DNA of 64,000 nt from the NCBI GenBank assembly GCA_018350325.1, contig JAEVLN010000004.1:806001-870000 (forward strand). The letters are read 5' to 3'. Origin of the DNA: Globodera rostochiensis (taxonomy: Eukaryota > Nematoda > Chromadorea > Rhabditida > Heteroderidae). The notes below the pieces were generated by a model. It was not told the origin of the DNA. It searched no databases and saw nothing but the letters and a program-made list of their open reading frames with translations. The position numbers and the translations under genes are program-made. Positions 47,222-56,845 of this stretch are shown one piece after another (position 1 is the stretch's first letter; each line of letters opens with the position of its first letter).

Positions 47222-49252
47222 TTACGTAAGCCGCTCGAAATTGCGACAAATCATATACCAATCTACTCCACTCTAAGCCTAACGCACGAATCTGCAAAAA
47301 TTTTTGCGCGGACTCAACTATGAAGAAAGTTATGGCCACTCAAACTTGGCCAAAAACCATAGGGGGGACCCTTTTGGTCAGCATTTTTAGAAATTTTTTT
47401 TCTTTGAAAATGGTCTGAAAATATGTTATTTTATGCCCTAAAAATTGCGAATTTAAAGCGGTTTTTGAACCGGTTTAAAATTTTGAAAATTAAAGAAAAA
47501 GCAACTTTTAAGTAAACCAAAAGGCCGATAGGGGGAAAGTTAGACAGTAGGCGGAATATAGCAGCCAAAGTACCGCACACTCGACTACGGCGGCCAGTAG
47601 GTGGGGCGAGACTCCGGGCTCCGGAAGAAGTCCGCGCGTGACCCGGCTGGGGGTCTCGCGCGCGCCCACTCCGCGGGTCCCCGCGCGCTCGTCCCCCAGT
47701 GGCGCTCGTCAGACTTCTTCCTCCGCCCCCACTACTTGCTCCGTCTCCGCATGCTCGCTGTTGGCGGGCCGTTACACGGCCTTTCATTTATTTTATCCGG
47801 CTTTTGTTACTTAAAAGTCGTGTTTTTCCTTAATTTTCAAAATTTTAAATCGGTTCAAAAACCGTTTTAAATACTCAATTTTTAGTTTCTATTCACGAAT
47901 TCGTAATTAGGGCATAAAATACTTTATTTTTCCTATTAGTAACCCATGGGTTACTAATGTTCAAACCCCCCTCGAGGGGGGGTTACAATTAGAGAGTGGG
48001 TTTCAAATGGAGAGTGGGTTACTATTTTTCAATGTAGGTAGGTTTTTTTTGTTTTGAAAATTATTTACCTAGGTACATAATTCGAATTTTTATATTTTTT
48101 TGAACAAAATAAATTTTTTTAGGATAAAAAGCACCATAACAATACAGTGGTGTGTAAAAGTAAATATGCAAAATGCATTTTTTTTGTTTAACGCTCTATA
48201 ACAAACCCAAGAAGCAGTATTAGACAAAGTGTCCAGGAGCTTTTTTGTAGCATTTTTTCAGGGCTGTAAAATGATGAAGAGCAATCGTGTCAGACACCTC
48301 GCGTCAAAACATTGTTACCAGATGTCCAATTTGCACCACTTTTTATTGGTGCAAATGTAAAGCGACAAATTTAAGTTCCAGATTTATTTTATTCCAGAAT
48401 GTCTTAAAAAATCTAAATAAAATTGTGCTAATGTAACTTTTGGTGCTGATCAAAAAAGCTAATTAGAGCGAGTTGATCAGACACTTCCATAATAGAGATC
48501 CGAAGACCACAAAATACACTGAAAATTGGGGTAAATTTGAGACAAAAATCCCCGAGGGCTTGGGAAAATTTTCTGCAAAATTTATTTTGAGAGAAAGATA
48601 GCCCACAAAATTCTCTACAAAACCCAAAAAACCGCTAAGCTCTAACTTTTTACTCCGATGAGCTGCTTCGAATGCACAACTTTACATGGACACCGTGCGT
48701 AGGGAGTACTGTAGTACAATAATTTTTGGCCGTATAAATCCCGATTTCTCACTGAAGTACAAGTTTTCTGTTTCCTACTTATTAATAAAAGCTTAAAAAC
48801 TTATTATAATGATTTGTTAGGCATTTATCATTTCTCAGAAACGTTAAACTAAATTTCCAAGTTTACGCTTTGGGACTTAGGTTGGTAGTAATTTTAAAAG
48901 TTCACAGCTTGGGAGGGGGGGGGGGTTACAATTAGAGAGGGGTTTCAAATGGAGAGTGGGTTACTATTTTTCAATTCACCCTCGAGGGGGGTTACAATTA
49001 GAGAGGGGTTTCAAATAGAGAGTGGGTTACTAATAGGAAAAATACGGTAACATATTTTCAGACCATTTTCAAAGAAAAAAAATTTCCAAAAATGCTGACC
49101 AAAAAGGTCCCCCTATGGTTTTTGGCCAAGTTTGAGTGGCCATAACTTTCTTCATAGTTGAGTCCGCGCAAAAATTATTGCAGATTCGTGCGTTAGGCTG
49201 GAGTAGATTGGTATATGATTTGTCGAATTTCGAGCGACTTACGTATACTCCA
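47222..49252. mobile_element. ~2-kb element with ~215-bp terminal inverted repeats, no transposase seen
   Basis: Left arm 47222-47437 and right arm 49035-49252 are near-identical reverse complements (outer TTACGTAAGCCGCTCGAAAT; inner TGGTCTGAAAATATGTTA). Inside are GGTTACTAATAGGAAAAATA-type subrepeats (47935-48035, 48905-49035), a GC-rich 47550-47780 stretch without recognisable identity, and copy 2 of the dispersed repeat (48427-48665). Confidence 0.75.
48427..48665 (+). repeat. Dispersed repeat, copy 2 of a direct pair
   Basis: Same orientation as 35405-35645, with shared phrases GCTGATCAAAAAAGCTAATTAG, CATAGAGATCCGAAGACCA-like and CTACAAAACCCAAAAAA. Confidence 0.75.
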
Positions 49253-49559
49253 TTTTAGCCAAAAAAAGAAAGGATATAGGTAAGCAATTCATCACATCTT
49301 TCTAAATTTTTGTCAGTATTTAGGCATTTTTCTTGAGAAATAAAAAAAAGAAAAATGAATAAAGAAAGAATTGACTAAATTGATCAGTTTTAGCACATTT
49401 TTAATCAATATTTTGGCCATTTTTGGGGTTTTTGGTCAATATTTTAAGTCAATAATTCACGTCGTGTAGTCAATATAAATCCGCGCGTTAGCGATTAGTA
49501 GTACCAGTTGCCGGACCTTTCGAGGGTGTGAAAATTCACACCTTTGATGTTGCCGCCTT

Positions 49560-49960
49560 TGGGGTAATTAATTAGGGGCGGGGTCCGTGGGGGAGGGTCG
49601 GTGGGTGTAGGGGGGGGGGGGTGTGGGGGGGAGGGGTCCGAGGGTATAGTGGGTTTGTGGGGGGAGGGGGATAATTAGGGGAGGGGTCCGTGGGTGTAGG
49701 GGGGTTGTGGGGTAGGGGTCCGAGGGGGCTAATTAGGGGAGGGGTCCGTGGGTGTAGGGGGGTTGTGGGGGAGGGTCCGAGGGTTGTGGGGGAGGGGTTC
49801 GTGGGTGTAGGGGGAGGGGTCCGAGGGGTGTCAGAGTGAGTGGTCCGAGGGGTGTCAAAGGGAGGGGTCCGAGAGCCGTCTGCTCCCTTTGACGATGCCG
49901 CGGCACGCGGGAGGGGTCCGTGGGAGCCGCGGCATCCGCGGCGAGGGGAGGGGTCCGAGG
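49560..49960. repeat. G-rich minisatellite (GGGGAGGGGTCCGTGGGTGTA)
   Basis: About a dozen degenerate copies of GGGGAGGGGTCCG(T/A)GGG(T)GTAG. On the minus strand it is open for 193 codons after a signal-peptide-like start at 50153 (MNNISFLLILCALIVCVAG), but the body is Pro/Thr/Ser low complexity. Confidence 0.8.
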
Positions 49961-50255
49961 GTAGAGAAAGAGAAGTAAAGAGAGAGAGTTGGGAGGCAGA
50001 GAAAGAGAAGAGAGGAGAGAGTGTAGGGTAGACAGTCAGAGAAAGAAAAGTGTAAAGAGAGAGAGTAAAGATATAATGACTTTCTTTTCGGAGGTGACCC
50101 GCCACGCAAACAATCAATGCGCATAAAATAAGTAGGAAACTGATGTTATTCACATTTCATTTGTATAACCATTCACATAACTCCAATCAGCTCTCGCTGA
50201 GCGAAACGAAAGTTTTCAAATGGAAATTGTTTCTTTTTAGGAATAATTTTTGAAA

Positions 50256-50536
50256 ATGCCGCCTTTTGACGACACAAACGACAACACTGCCCCCCGACAA
50301 CCACCGCAACCGGTCCAAAACAATGGACGTCGTTCGCCAGATGAAGAAGATGAGAACGGTGCATTGATGGAGATGTACGACAACGCACAGCAAGTGAGCT
50401 AATTTATTGTTAACCTCAAACATTTTTATTTTGTAAGGTGCTCCGCGACTGGGGACCACAAACGGGCCCGCGAGTGATTGCAGCAATCCGCGCATACGCC
50501 GTCAACAGAGGAATTCAATGGCCGCACGAAGAGTGA
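50256..50536 (+). CDS. Small two-exon protein of unknown function
   Basis: ATG at 50256 follows TTCTTTTTAG (ending 50240), a good trans-splice or splice acceptor. Exon 1 (50256-50393) encodes an acidic, Gln/Asn/Pro-rich start (MPPFDDTNDNTAPRQPPQ) ending EMYDNAQQ; a 44-bp intron (GTGAGC...TTGTAAG) leads to exon 2 (50438-50536) VLRDWGPQTGPRVIAAIRAY and ending QWPHEE. About 79 residues. I do not recognise it. It lies 400 bp upstream of the first Maverick ORF and could be either host or part of the element. Confidence 0.55.
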
Positions 50537-50935
50537 GGATTGACAAAATTGATCGGACTATCGATCAACTTTTGAACCAAATTTTAATTGGTGAAATAAA
50601 ATTGTTGTGTTATATTTGTCTTTAGGGTCAATTGTTGGAGGGGAGTCAGAGAAAGCGGATAGGGGAAGGAAGAGATTGTGCTGCACACAATAGACACCAG
50701 GGATGTCTTTCGATCAAAAAAAATACGGAATTAAAGGAATGCCGCGAAAACAATCAATATAAATAGAACAAACTAGAATTTTCAAACGGGGCTCTTTTCA
50801 AAAGTGGGCGGACTCTAAAGAAGAAACTCGGTACCAAGTTCGACTACCCTAATAAAATATCAAATCATTCTTCAAATTTCACACAAATCATCCCACACCC
50901 AAAATTTTTAAAATTTCAATTCTCCAAAAAATATA
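50537..50935. other. Spacer at the presumed left side of the Maverick
   Basis: No gene seen. The left terminus should lie here or further left; without the right terminus no inverted repeat can be matched. Confidence 0.4.
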
Positions 50936-51577
50936 ATGGCAATCAACATGAGCGACAAGCGAGGGCTGATGCAACAAATTCTCGGAGAAGCTGACATTTG
51001 TGTCACATCTACAGGAATTACAATCAGCGGTCCCCGTCTCTCCACCCCCCGCACCATCCCCTTTGAGGAGAGCGGCAAATGCCGCTCCTGCAAGTCCACC
51101 GAAGTGGAATTGGATACAATGATCACGAAGGAGGGCGTCACCATCTGGTGCAGCCGCATAAAGAACACGCAGTTTGTGCCGTTCGATGTTATCTACGACC
51201 TGCCCGGTCACTGCTTCTTCCGAGTTAAAAACAAGGCGCGAGTCTTCAACGTCCCATACGGCGACCCGAACCCCGTCACCTGCGATAGCCAGGGGACAGA
51301 GACTGAGCAACAGGATCTGAAGCGGAAAGCAAAGATGGCACTCGATCTGGTGGAAGCCGGATTGATGGCAGACGCGATGCAGGATGGTTCGCGTTGGAAG
51401 AAAGCGAAGACGGCAATCAACTTGTTGGGTAATCTGCTGCTTGCCGACACATTGCCGTCACCTCCTACTCTTCCAGCTCCTCCTCCAATTGAACCACAAC
51501 AAAAACAAGCAGATGAAGAAGAAGCGAAGCTTCAGGAGTTTTACGATAGCTTGGCAGCGACAACCAGCCATATATAA
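50936..51577 (+). CDS. Maverick protein of unknown function (213 aa)
   Basis: Intronless; begins MAINMSDKRGLMQQILGEAD, with an internal Met at codon 5 as an alternative start. The first ~120 residues are globular, with a CRSC pair (residues about 49-52), a VTIWCSRI strand and a DLPGHCFFRVK segment. Residues 125-175 form alternating hydrophobic/charged helices (KMALDLVEAGLMADAM); then a Pro-rich linker and an acidic tail. I recognise no family. The stop at 51577 is immediately followed by an in-frame-neighbour ATG at 51578 of the ATPase frame, so the two genes are packed head to tail. Confidence 0.75.
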   Translation: MAINMSDKRGLMQQILGEADICVTSTGITISGPRLSTPRTIPFEESGKCRSCKSTEVELDTMITKEGVTIWCSRIKNTQFVPFDVIYDLPGHCFFRVKNKARVFNVPYGDPNPVTCDSQGTETEQQDLKRKAKMALDLVEAGLMADAMQDGSRWKKAKTAINLLGNLLLADTLPSPPTLPAPPPIEPQQKQADEEEAKLQEFYDSLAATTSHI

Positions 51578-51583
51578 ATGTTT

Positions 51584-51602
51584 GATTTTTCATTTTCATT
51601 TT
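51584..51602 (+). promoter_or_regulatory. TTTTCATTTTCATTT leader motif before ATPase
   Basis: GATTTTTCATTTTCATTTTG lies 12-30 bp before the ATG at 51614. The same word precedes at least four other genes of the element, suggesting a shared late-promoter or leader element. Confidence 0.5.
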
Positions 51603-51613
51603 GTAACACAAAA

Positions 51614-52282
51614 ATGCTTCAATCATTTACCAATAAAGATTTGAGTTTTAAATTGCCTTGCGGAATTATCATCTCCGGTCCTTCGTCATCGGGCAAAACT
51701 GAATTTTTGTTAAAATTTGTTGCTGAGTCTGAAAACTTAATCGTACCCAACCCCGTCTCAACCCTTTATTGTTTCGGCGAAATGAGCCCAGCAGTTCCTG
51801 CACTCCAAAAAGCTGGTGTAGATGTATACGCGGGTGTCCCATCGGAGGAGTTGATCAAACGACTGCCAAAGCCTTTGTTGTTAATTCTCGATGATCTAAT
51901 GCTTAGCATTGACGAGAGATATCTTTCCGAATTATTCACCAAAAAATCCCACCACCACAATTTTGCGGTGGTGTTTGTCACTCAAAATTTATTTGAGCGA
52001 AAGATCAAAGTCGCTCGCATGTCAGCACAATATTTGGTGCTGATGCGTGCCCCCAACTCGCAGCTGTCTATCCGAAATGTTGGCGTCCAGCTTTTTCCGC
52101 GGCAGCTCGATTTTTTTCTTGACGCCTACCGCAAAGCAACCGCTCGCCCTTACGGATATTTGCTAATTGACATGCACGCTTCATCGGACCCTGTCTTGCG
52201 CTTGCGCACAAACATATTTAAGGAAGAGCACTCCGAAGAGGAGGGCACAATTGTATTCATACCCAAAAATGGAGCAGTTTAA
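51614..52282 (+). CDS. Maverick genome-packaging ATPase (FtsK/HerA, A32-like)
   Basis: Predicted to drive DNA into the capsid. Walker A GPSSSGKT at residues 22-29, Walker B LLLILDD at 88-94, and a downstream FAVVFVTQNLF sensor-like strand, the order seen in viral A32-type ATPases. 222 residues from this start. An upstream in-frame ATG at 51578 exists, but it lies in the TTTTCATTT leader motif repeated before other element genes, and the conserved domain begins right after 51614. The 3' end overlaps the next gene by 14 bp in another frame. Confidence 0.9.
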   Translation: MLQSFTNKDLSFKLPCGIIISGPSSSGKTEFLLKFVAESENLIVPNPVSTLYCFGEMSPAVPALQKAGVDVYAGVPSEELIKRLPKPLLLILDDLMLSIDERYLSELFTKKSHHHNFAVVFVTQNLFERKIKVARMSAQYLVLMRAPNSQLSIRNVGVQLFPRQLDFFLDAYRKATARPYGYLLIDMHASSDPVLRLRTNIFKEEHSEEEGTIVFIPKNGAV

Positions 52283-52646
52283 ACAGCAATCAAAAATCAG
52301 TCAACTAGTTTATGACAATAAACAATTTTTGTGTGCGCTTGCGCGCACCAAATCGTCAGCCAAATGCAAGAAATTAATACGGAATGCAACTACGCAACAA
52401 CTGGTGGCATTGGCGGAAATTTGCTTGAACATTCTTTGTTCGCGCTTTCAATTGACAACTCGTCAACGAAAACGTTTATTACCATACGCGGAATTTGTAA
52501 GGAGAATGAGTCGGACAAGAAGCGAGCGGGGCGCTCGCCGCGTAATTGTTCAAAAGGGTGACGGATTTCCAGGATTATTCGCAGCTCTTTTAACACCCGT
52601 CCTGATGGAGTTGGCAAAATCAGTTATAGCACCCAAAAACGCATAA
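52269..52646 (+). CDS. Small basic Maverick protein
   Basis: About 125 residues, ATG at 52269 inside the ATPase 3' end. Basic helical body with LIRNATTQQLVALAEICLNI, a TTRQRKRLLPYAEFVRRM segment and a C-terminal QKGDGFPGLFAALLTPVLM. Small proteins with this plan (basic helices followed by a glycine then a hydrophobic LL/PVL helix) recur in Mavericks and related elements. By analogy with adenovirus small core/membrane-lytic proteins it may be virion-internal, but this is inference. No catalytic motif. Confidence 0.7.
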   Translation: MEQFKQQSKISQLVYDNKQFLCALARTKSSAKCKKLIRNATTQQLVALAEICLNILCSRFQLTTRQRKRLLPYAEFVRRMSRTRSERGARRVIVQKGDGFPGLFAALLTPVLMELAKSVIAPKNA

Positions 52647-52674
52647 ATACCACAAATTTGGATTCATTTATAAA

Positions 52675-53832
52675 ATGGCGACAAAATTTGTACTTGTTCC
52701 TCAAGAAATTTATCACGGACTTGTCTCCGCTTCGGATACCGGTGATATCAATTTGGATACTATACGACACGACTTGGATCGTGCACGAAGTGAAAGAACA
52801 AACCCAACAGCCAAAAATGTACGGTACAATCAGCAACTCAGGCGTTACTTACAAATGCGAAATGAACGTGAAAGTAAGCCGACAAAACTGGAATTATCAA
52901 AGGGATTAAGTGTGTTGGTGAAGCGTGATGGAGAAGAAGAAGCAGAAGTTGTGGACACACCACAACCTCCTGCACAAGGGCAACGCCGTATTACACAAAC
53001 CCAACAAACGAGCAGACCGCAACCGTCGAACCGTCAGCAGAGCAGGAAGCGTAAAGCTACAAACTTGAGAGCGGACGACAGTTCGCATATTAAAAAAAAT
53101 CTCACAACTGCAGACAGAGAGGCTATTCAACGTTTTCAGTGGCAGATCGGCAGAAAACGAGCATTGAGACGACCAACCCGAAATGTACCAGAACGAGATT
53201 TGGTTGCCGAGGCTGCTGCTGCTCCGATAATCGATGAGGACGACGATGACGATTATTTGTTTGAAAATGGTAGTACCCTACCAGCCCCATCGATTTTACA
53301 CGGTGATCTCCCCGATGACGGTGATGAGAACAGTAATGACCCGTCAAGGAGGGGCACCAAAAGAAAAGCTTCAACGCTAGCTGAACCAAAGAGACAGCCC
53401 GCAACAAAAATAGTACATGTTGACAGAAAGCGCAAGTGGACAGAGACACATCATCCTGTAGAACCAGAAGAAAAACGAGCCAGGTCTATCAAAAGAGAGA
53501 CGGAATTGTTTGCAATTCCACCTAAAAATTTAACTTTGGAGCAACAGATTGAGAGGGTTTACATAATTTGCAACCGCCATCCCGAAAGGTTTAACATTGC
53601 GGGCAACAAGATATTAAACGAAAATAGTGGACGACAGTTTACACGAAGCAATCTTCGCCAAACCATTAAACATATAATTGAGAAGAGGGCAGGACTGGGG
53701 AGCATTCAAGCTAGAGGACCACCCGGAACCAAACAATTTGAAACAAAACTTAAGACAGATCCAATTTTGTACTCATGGACAGCACCAACGCAAAAGACAA
53801 AGACCAGCTTCCGACCACAAAGATGGAATTAG
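52675..53832 (+). CDS. Maverick basic/acidic protein of unknown function (385 aa)
   Basis: Starts MATKFVLVPQEIYHGLVSAS; Lys/Arg-rich patches (RKRKATNLRA, GTKRKASTLAEPKR, KRKWTETHH) alternate with acidic runs (DEDDDDDYLF). The N-terminal opening (VLVP.E.Y..L) and an early helix resemble the start of several Maverick-encoded proteins, and the C-terminal ~110 residues look folded (LTLEQQIERVYIICNRHPER, then SNLRQTIKHIIEKRAG). Possibly a DNA-binding virion or regulatory protein; function not assigned. It overlaps the integrase start by 58 bp. Confidence 0.7.
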   Translation: MATKFVLVPQEIYHGLVSASDTGDINLDTIRHDLDRARSERTNPTAKNVRYNQQLRRYLQMRNERESKPTKLELSKGLSVLVKRDGEEEAEVVDTPQPPAQGQRRITQTQQTSRPQPSNRQQSRKRKATNLRADDSSHIKKNLTTADREAIQRFQWQIGRKRALRRPTRNVPERDLVAEAAAAPIIDEDDDDDYLFENGSTLPAPSILHGDLPDDGDENSNDPSRRGTKRKASTLAEPKRQPATKIVHVDRKRKWTETHHPVEPEEKRARSIKRETELFAIPPKNLTLEQQIERVYIICNRHPERFNIAGNKILNENSGRQFTRSNLRQTIKHIIEKRAGLGSIQARGPPGTKQFETKLKTDPILYSWTAPTQKTKTSFRPQRWN

Positions 53833-54890
53833 TGTTGGATACATTGTACAACGATCCATCATCGTCAGCGGCGTTTGCAGGGGTCAACGCTCTCTGGAAA
53901 GAAGCGCGCAAAAAGATCAAAGACTTGAGACGCAAAGATGTTCAAAATTATTTGGAGGGGCATCGCACATACACACTGATGCGCCCCCGCAGGGTGCGCT
54001 TTCCGAGGGCAAAAACGGTGGCTGCTGGGTTTATGACAGATGTACAAGTTGACTTGGCGGATTTTCAGACACTTGCCCGCCACAATCGCGGACATCGATA
54101 TCTTCTTGTAGCGATAGATGTCCTTTCGAAACGTTTATTTGTTAGGCCGTTGCGTAACAAACGGGCGGAGGAGATGCTGGAAGCATTCAAACGACTCATT
54201 GAGCAAATGCCAATGGCACCTCATCGAATTTTTTCGGATAAGGGAACCGAATTTAAAAACAGATTACTAAAGGAATATTTTGAGGAGCAAGAAATCGAAA
54301 AACATGAGCCGGTCCATTCGTCAGTCAAGGCTTCAATTGCAGAGAGGGCTATTAGAAATGTTAAACAGCGGCTGTATAGATATTTTGCGCAAAAAGAAAA
54401 TCTCAACTGGGTGGATGTTGTACAGAAAATTGTGGATGGAATAAATAGGGCCCCCTCACGTGTGCATGGAATGCGACCAATTGACATCAACTTTCAAAAT
54501 GCACAGCAAGTTTGGAAGCGGATGTATGGCAAGCAGGTCGGAAACAAACGACAGCGTTTCCGCAAGGACGAATTTGTGCGCATGACTCGAGAGAAGGGAC
54601 AGTTCGAGAAAGGGTATTTGCCAAACTATGGGGATGAGATTTTGGAGGTGGATGAAGTGCTGAAGAAAGTACGTCCCGTTCGTTACAAACTACGGGACGA
54701 CAAGGGTGAAAAATTCAAGGGCAGCTTTTATGAGCAGGAGTTGGCGCGTGTAAGAAAGAATGCGGAAACAAGTTACCGCATTGAGAAAGTGTACAGGAAG
54801 AGAAGAAAGCCAGATGGCTCATCAGAAATCCTTGTTAAATTTATTGGATATCCAGAAAGGGAATGGATCAGTGAATCTCAACTTGTATAA
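53775..54890 (+). CDS. Maverick retroviral-type integrase with C-terminal chromodomain
   Basis: Inserts the element by a DDE mechanism. 371 residues. Core motifs: VQVDLADF (D93), RIFSDKGTEF (D155) and KASIAERAIRNVK (E190), the last two 35 residues apart as in retroviral integrases. An SH3-like region follows (KDEFVRMTREKGQFEKGYLP, PVRYKLRD). The last ~38 residues form a chromodomain: YRIEKVYRKRRK, ILVKFIGYP and REWISESQLV, a targeting module typical of Polinton integrases. The N-terminal region has no clear HHCC zinc site. All catalytic residues are intact. Confidence 0.94.
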   Translation: MDSTNAKDKDQLPTTKMELVLDTLYNDPSSSAAFAGVNALWKEARKKIKDLRRKDVQNYLEGHRTYTLMRPRRVRFPRAKTVAAGFMTDVQVDLADFQTLARHNRGHRYLLVAIDVLSKRLFVRPLRNKRAEEMLEAFKRLIEQMPMAPHRIFSDKGTEFKNRLLKEYFEEQEIEKHEPVHSSVKASIAERAIRNVKQRLYRYFAQKENLNWVDVVQKIVDGINRAPSRVHGMRPIDINFQNAQQVWKRMYGKQVGNKRQRFRKDEFVRMTREKGQFEKGYLPNYGDEILEVDEVLKKVRPVRYKLRDDKGEKFKGSFYEQELARVRKNAETSYRIEKVYRKRRKPDGSSEILVKFIGYPEREWISESQLV

Positions 54891-54899
54891 ATTCTTTTG

Positions 54900-54921
54900 A
54901 TTTTTCATTTCATTTCATTTA
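54900..54921 (+). promoter_or_regulatory. TTTTCATTTCATTTCATTT leader motif before penton gene
   Basis: GATTTTTCATTTCATTTCAT lies about 17-38 bp before the ATG at 54938, followed by TATTGTATAAAA. Same motif as before the ATPase and membrane-protein genes. Confidence 0.5.
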
Positions 54922-54937
54922 TTGTATAAAAAAAAAA

Positions 54938-56800
54938 ATGTCAAACACCTTCTTTGTGTTTTTGCCTAGCAATATCACGGATTATCCGGACAACCAACCA
55001 AACAAATTCCGAGTGCGTCTACCAAAAACTGTTCAGTTTAATGGGTCTTGGGTTTGCGGCTTGCATAGTATCAGCTATCCGTACTCTTGGCACACAACCA
55101 TCGGTACATTGGACGAGCAATGGATAGACATCCATTTTCTCGACTACAATGCTATTTTGGCCGAAGATAGAAAAAGAGTCATCAGAATACCGGTTCCAAA
55201 AGCTTCTCACCAAAAGGTTGAACAGTTGAGGGATTTCTTGGCCTCAACTTTGAAACAACAAAGTCAATTAGTGCAAAGTCGTTTAAACTCTTCCCCTGAG
55301 CGACGTAAGAGAGCGACAGATACACTGTCAGCACCTCCACCAGCTGATAATATACACGAAAATCCTCCTTCTCCTCCAGCTTACAATGAAACAAAGAGAC
55401 CAAAAATAGTCGAACCAACACATAGAGCTGAGGTACAGCAAGTTGAACCTCAGTCTCCTCCTCGCTTCAACGACACAACAAAATCCGATGCCCCACCACG
55501 ACCCATATCCTCAGCACCAAAAACACCACATCCCCCAGTAGCAAACACTCCCCTTGCACCTCCACCAACCGCACCGACCACCGATAAAACAACTCCCACA
55601 CCACCCCCAGCGCCTGTAACAGCAAATGCAACACCAACACGAACTACAGTAAAACTAACCCTTCCCGCACCGGCGCCTGTAAGACCAAAGACAACACCGA
55701 CACCACCACCACCGCCACCACCCTCAGCGCCTGTAAGACCAAAGACAACACCGACACCACCACCACCGCCACCACCCTCAGCGCCTGTAAGACCAAAGAC
55801 AACACCGACACCATCACCACCCCCAGCGCCTGTAAGACCAAAGACAACATCGACACCACAACCACCACCAACACCACCACCATCAACACCACCACTCCCA
55901 CCTCCTCCACCAACATCGCCACCACCACCACCACCACCACCACCACCACCAACACCTCCACCAACACCTCTACCAACTACAGTAAAAGTAACTACACCAG
56001 CAAGACCAATCCCAGCACTGACACCAACAAACACTCCGACTACAGTCAAGGTAAAAACTCCCTCTGCAAAGACAACACCCCCAGCACAGCCTCCAATACC
56101 GTCACCACCAAAACCAAAAACAACACAAAAGGATATAATATTAGTAGCACCAAACCCCCTTGCGTCAGCATTAAAAAGTGGGCCAGAATCAATACCGAGT
56201 CGGCCGGACTCTGCACAACCAACTGTATCAGTGGAAGATTTAATTCTTGATCCACGGACCGGCATTGCATATCACAAAGGTGACTATAATGCAAGGCAGG
56301 AACAAGCCAAAAAGCCGCTGTCAACTTACAATCTTAGACGCATCATCGATGCTGTCAAAATTGAATATCTTGAAAATATTGCACGATTTAGGGTAATTTT
56401 CAAGGAGCGAAGCATCAGTCATCTGTCCTTTTCACCACAGTTGGGCTATGTGCTCGGCTTTCAAGATCCTCAGAATGTGCAAGGTAATGAAATTGCAAAA
56501 TATGGGTGTGATTTGCGGGGAGGATTCTCAAGTTTTGCGGTCTACTCCAAAGGATTGACCGAAAATATGATTATCGGAAATTCGCTGAGTTCTCTGCTTC
56601 GTGTTGTATCGGTCAGCGGTGCAACACCCGGAGAGTACAACGAGAAGATTTACGATTCGCCAATTTTTGCCAGGGTGCTGCCCCGAGAGATCAATGAAAT
56701 TGAGATTGAGCTGCGCACAATGGACAAAGGCCGACTTGTCCCATTCGCCTACGGTACAACGCTGATCGTGTTGATATTTAAGAAGGTGATAAATTTTTGA
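54938..56800 (+). CDS. Maverick minor capsid (penton-like) protein with proline-rich insertion
   Basis: Predicted vertex protein (single jelly-roll). 620 residues. N-terminal part has the family opening FFVFLPSNITDYPDNQPNKF, RVRLPKTVQFNGSWVCGLHS and ISYPYSWHT. C-terminal ~150 residues continue the fold: RFRVIFKERSISHLSFSPQL, GYVLGFQDPQ and NSLSSLLRVVSVSG, ending in RLVPFAYGTTLIVLIFKKV. Between them, from about residue 125 to 470, lies a Pro/Thr-rich segment (long PPPPP runs and repeats of APVRPKTTPTP, about six copies). The family is usually 200-300 residues, so the insertion more than doubles it. Frame is open throughout. Confidence 0.88.
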   Translation: MSNTFFVFLPSNITDYPDNQPNKFRVRLPKTVQFNGSWVCGLHSISYPYSWHTTIGTLDEQWIDIHFLDYNAILAEDRKRVIRIPVPKASHQKVEQLRDFLASTLKQQSQLVQSRLNSSPERRKRATDTLSAPPPADNIHENPPSPPAYNETKRPKIVEPTHRAEVQQVEPQSPPRFNDTTKSDAPPRPISSAPKTPHPPVANTPLAPPPTAPTTDKTTPTPPPAPVTANATPTRTTVKLTLPAPAPVRPKTTPTPPPPPPPSAPVRPKTTPTPPPPPPPSAPVRPKTTPTPSPPPAPVRPKTTSTPQPPPTPPPSTPPLPPPPPTSPPPPPPPPPPPTPPPTPLPTTVKVTTPARPIPALTPTNTPTTVKVKTPSAKTTPPAQPPIPSPPKPKTTQKDIILVAPNPLASALKSGPESIPSRPDSAQPTVSVEDLILDPRTGIAYHKGDYNARQEQAKKPLSTYNLRRIIDAVKIEYLENIARFRVIFKERSISHLSFSPQLGYVLGFQDPQNVQGNEIAKYGCDLRGGFSSFAVYSKGLTENMIIGNSLSSLLRVVSVSGATPGEYNEKIYDSPIFARVLPREINEIEIELRTMDKGRLVPFAYGTTLIVLIFKKVINF

Positions 56801-56845
56801 TATCATTCACTTTTGGTTTTCATTTTAAAAATTGTCAAAATAAAA

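Noticed and set aside
47550..47790. GC-rich block considered as rDNA or a coding exon
   Set aside because: No conserved rRNA core words recognised and no sensible protein; it lies inside a ~2-kb inverted-repeat element.
51578..51613. Upstream in-frame ATG as the ATPase start
   Set aside because: The intervening codons are the TTTTCATTT leader motif repeated before other genes; the conserved domain starts right after ATG 51614.
55450..56265. 271-codon minus-strand Gly/Val-rich open frame
   Set aside because: Shadow of the proline-rich codons of the penton-like gene; composition is explained by CCA/ACA repeats.
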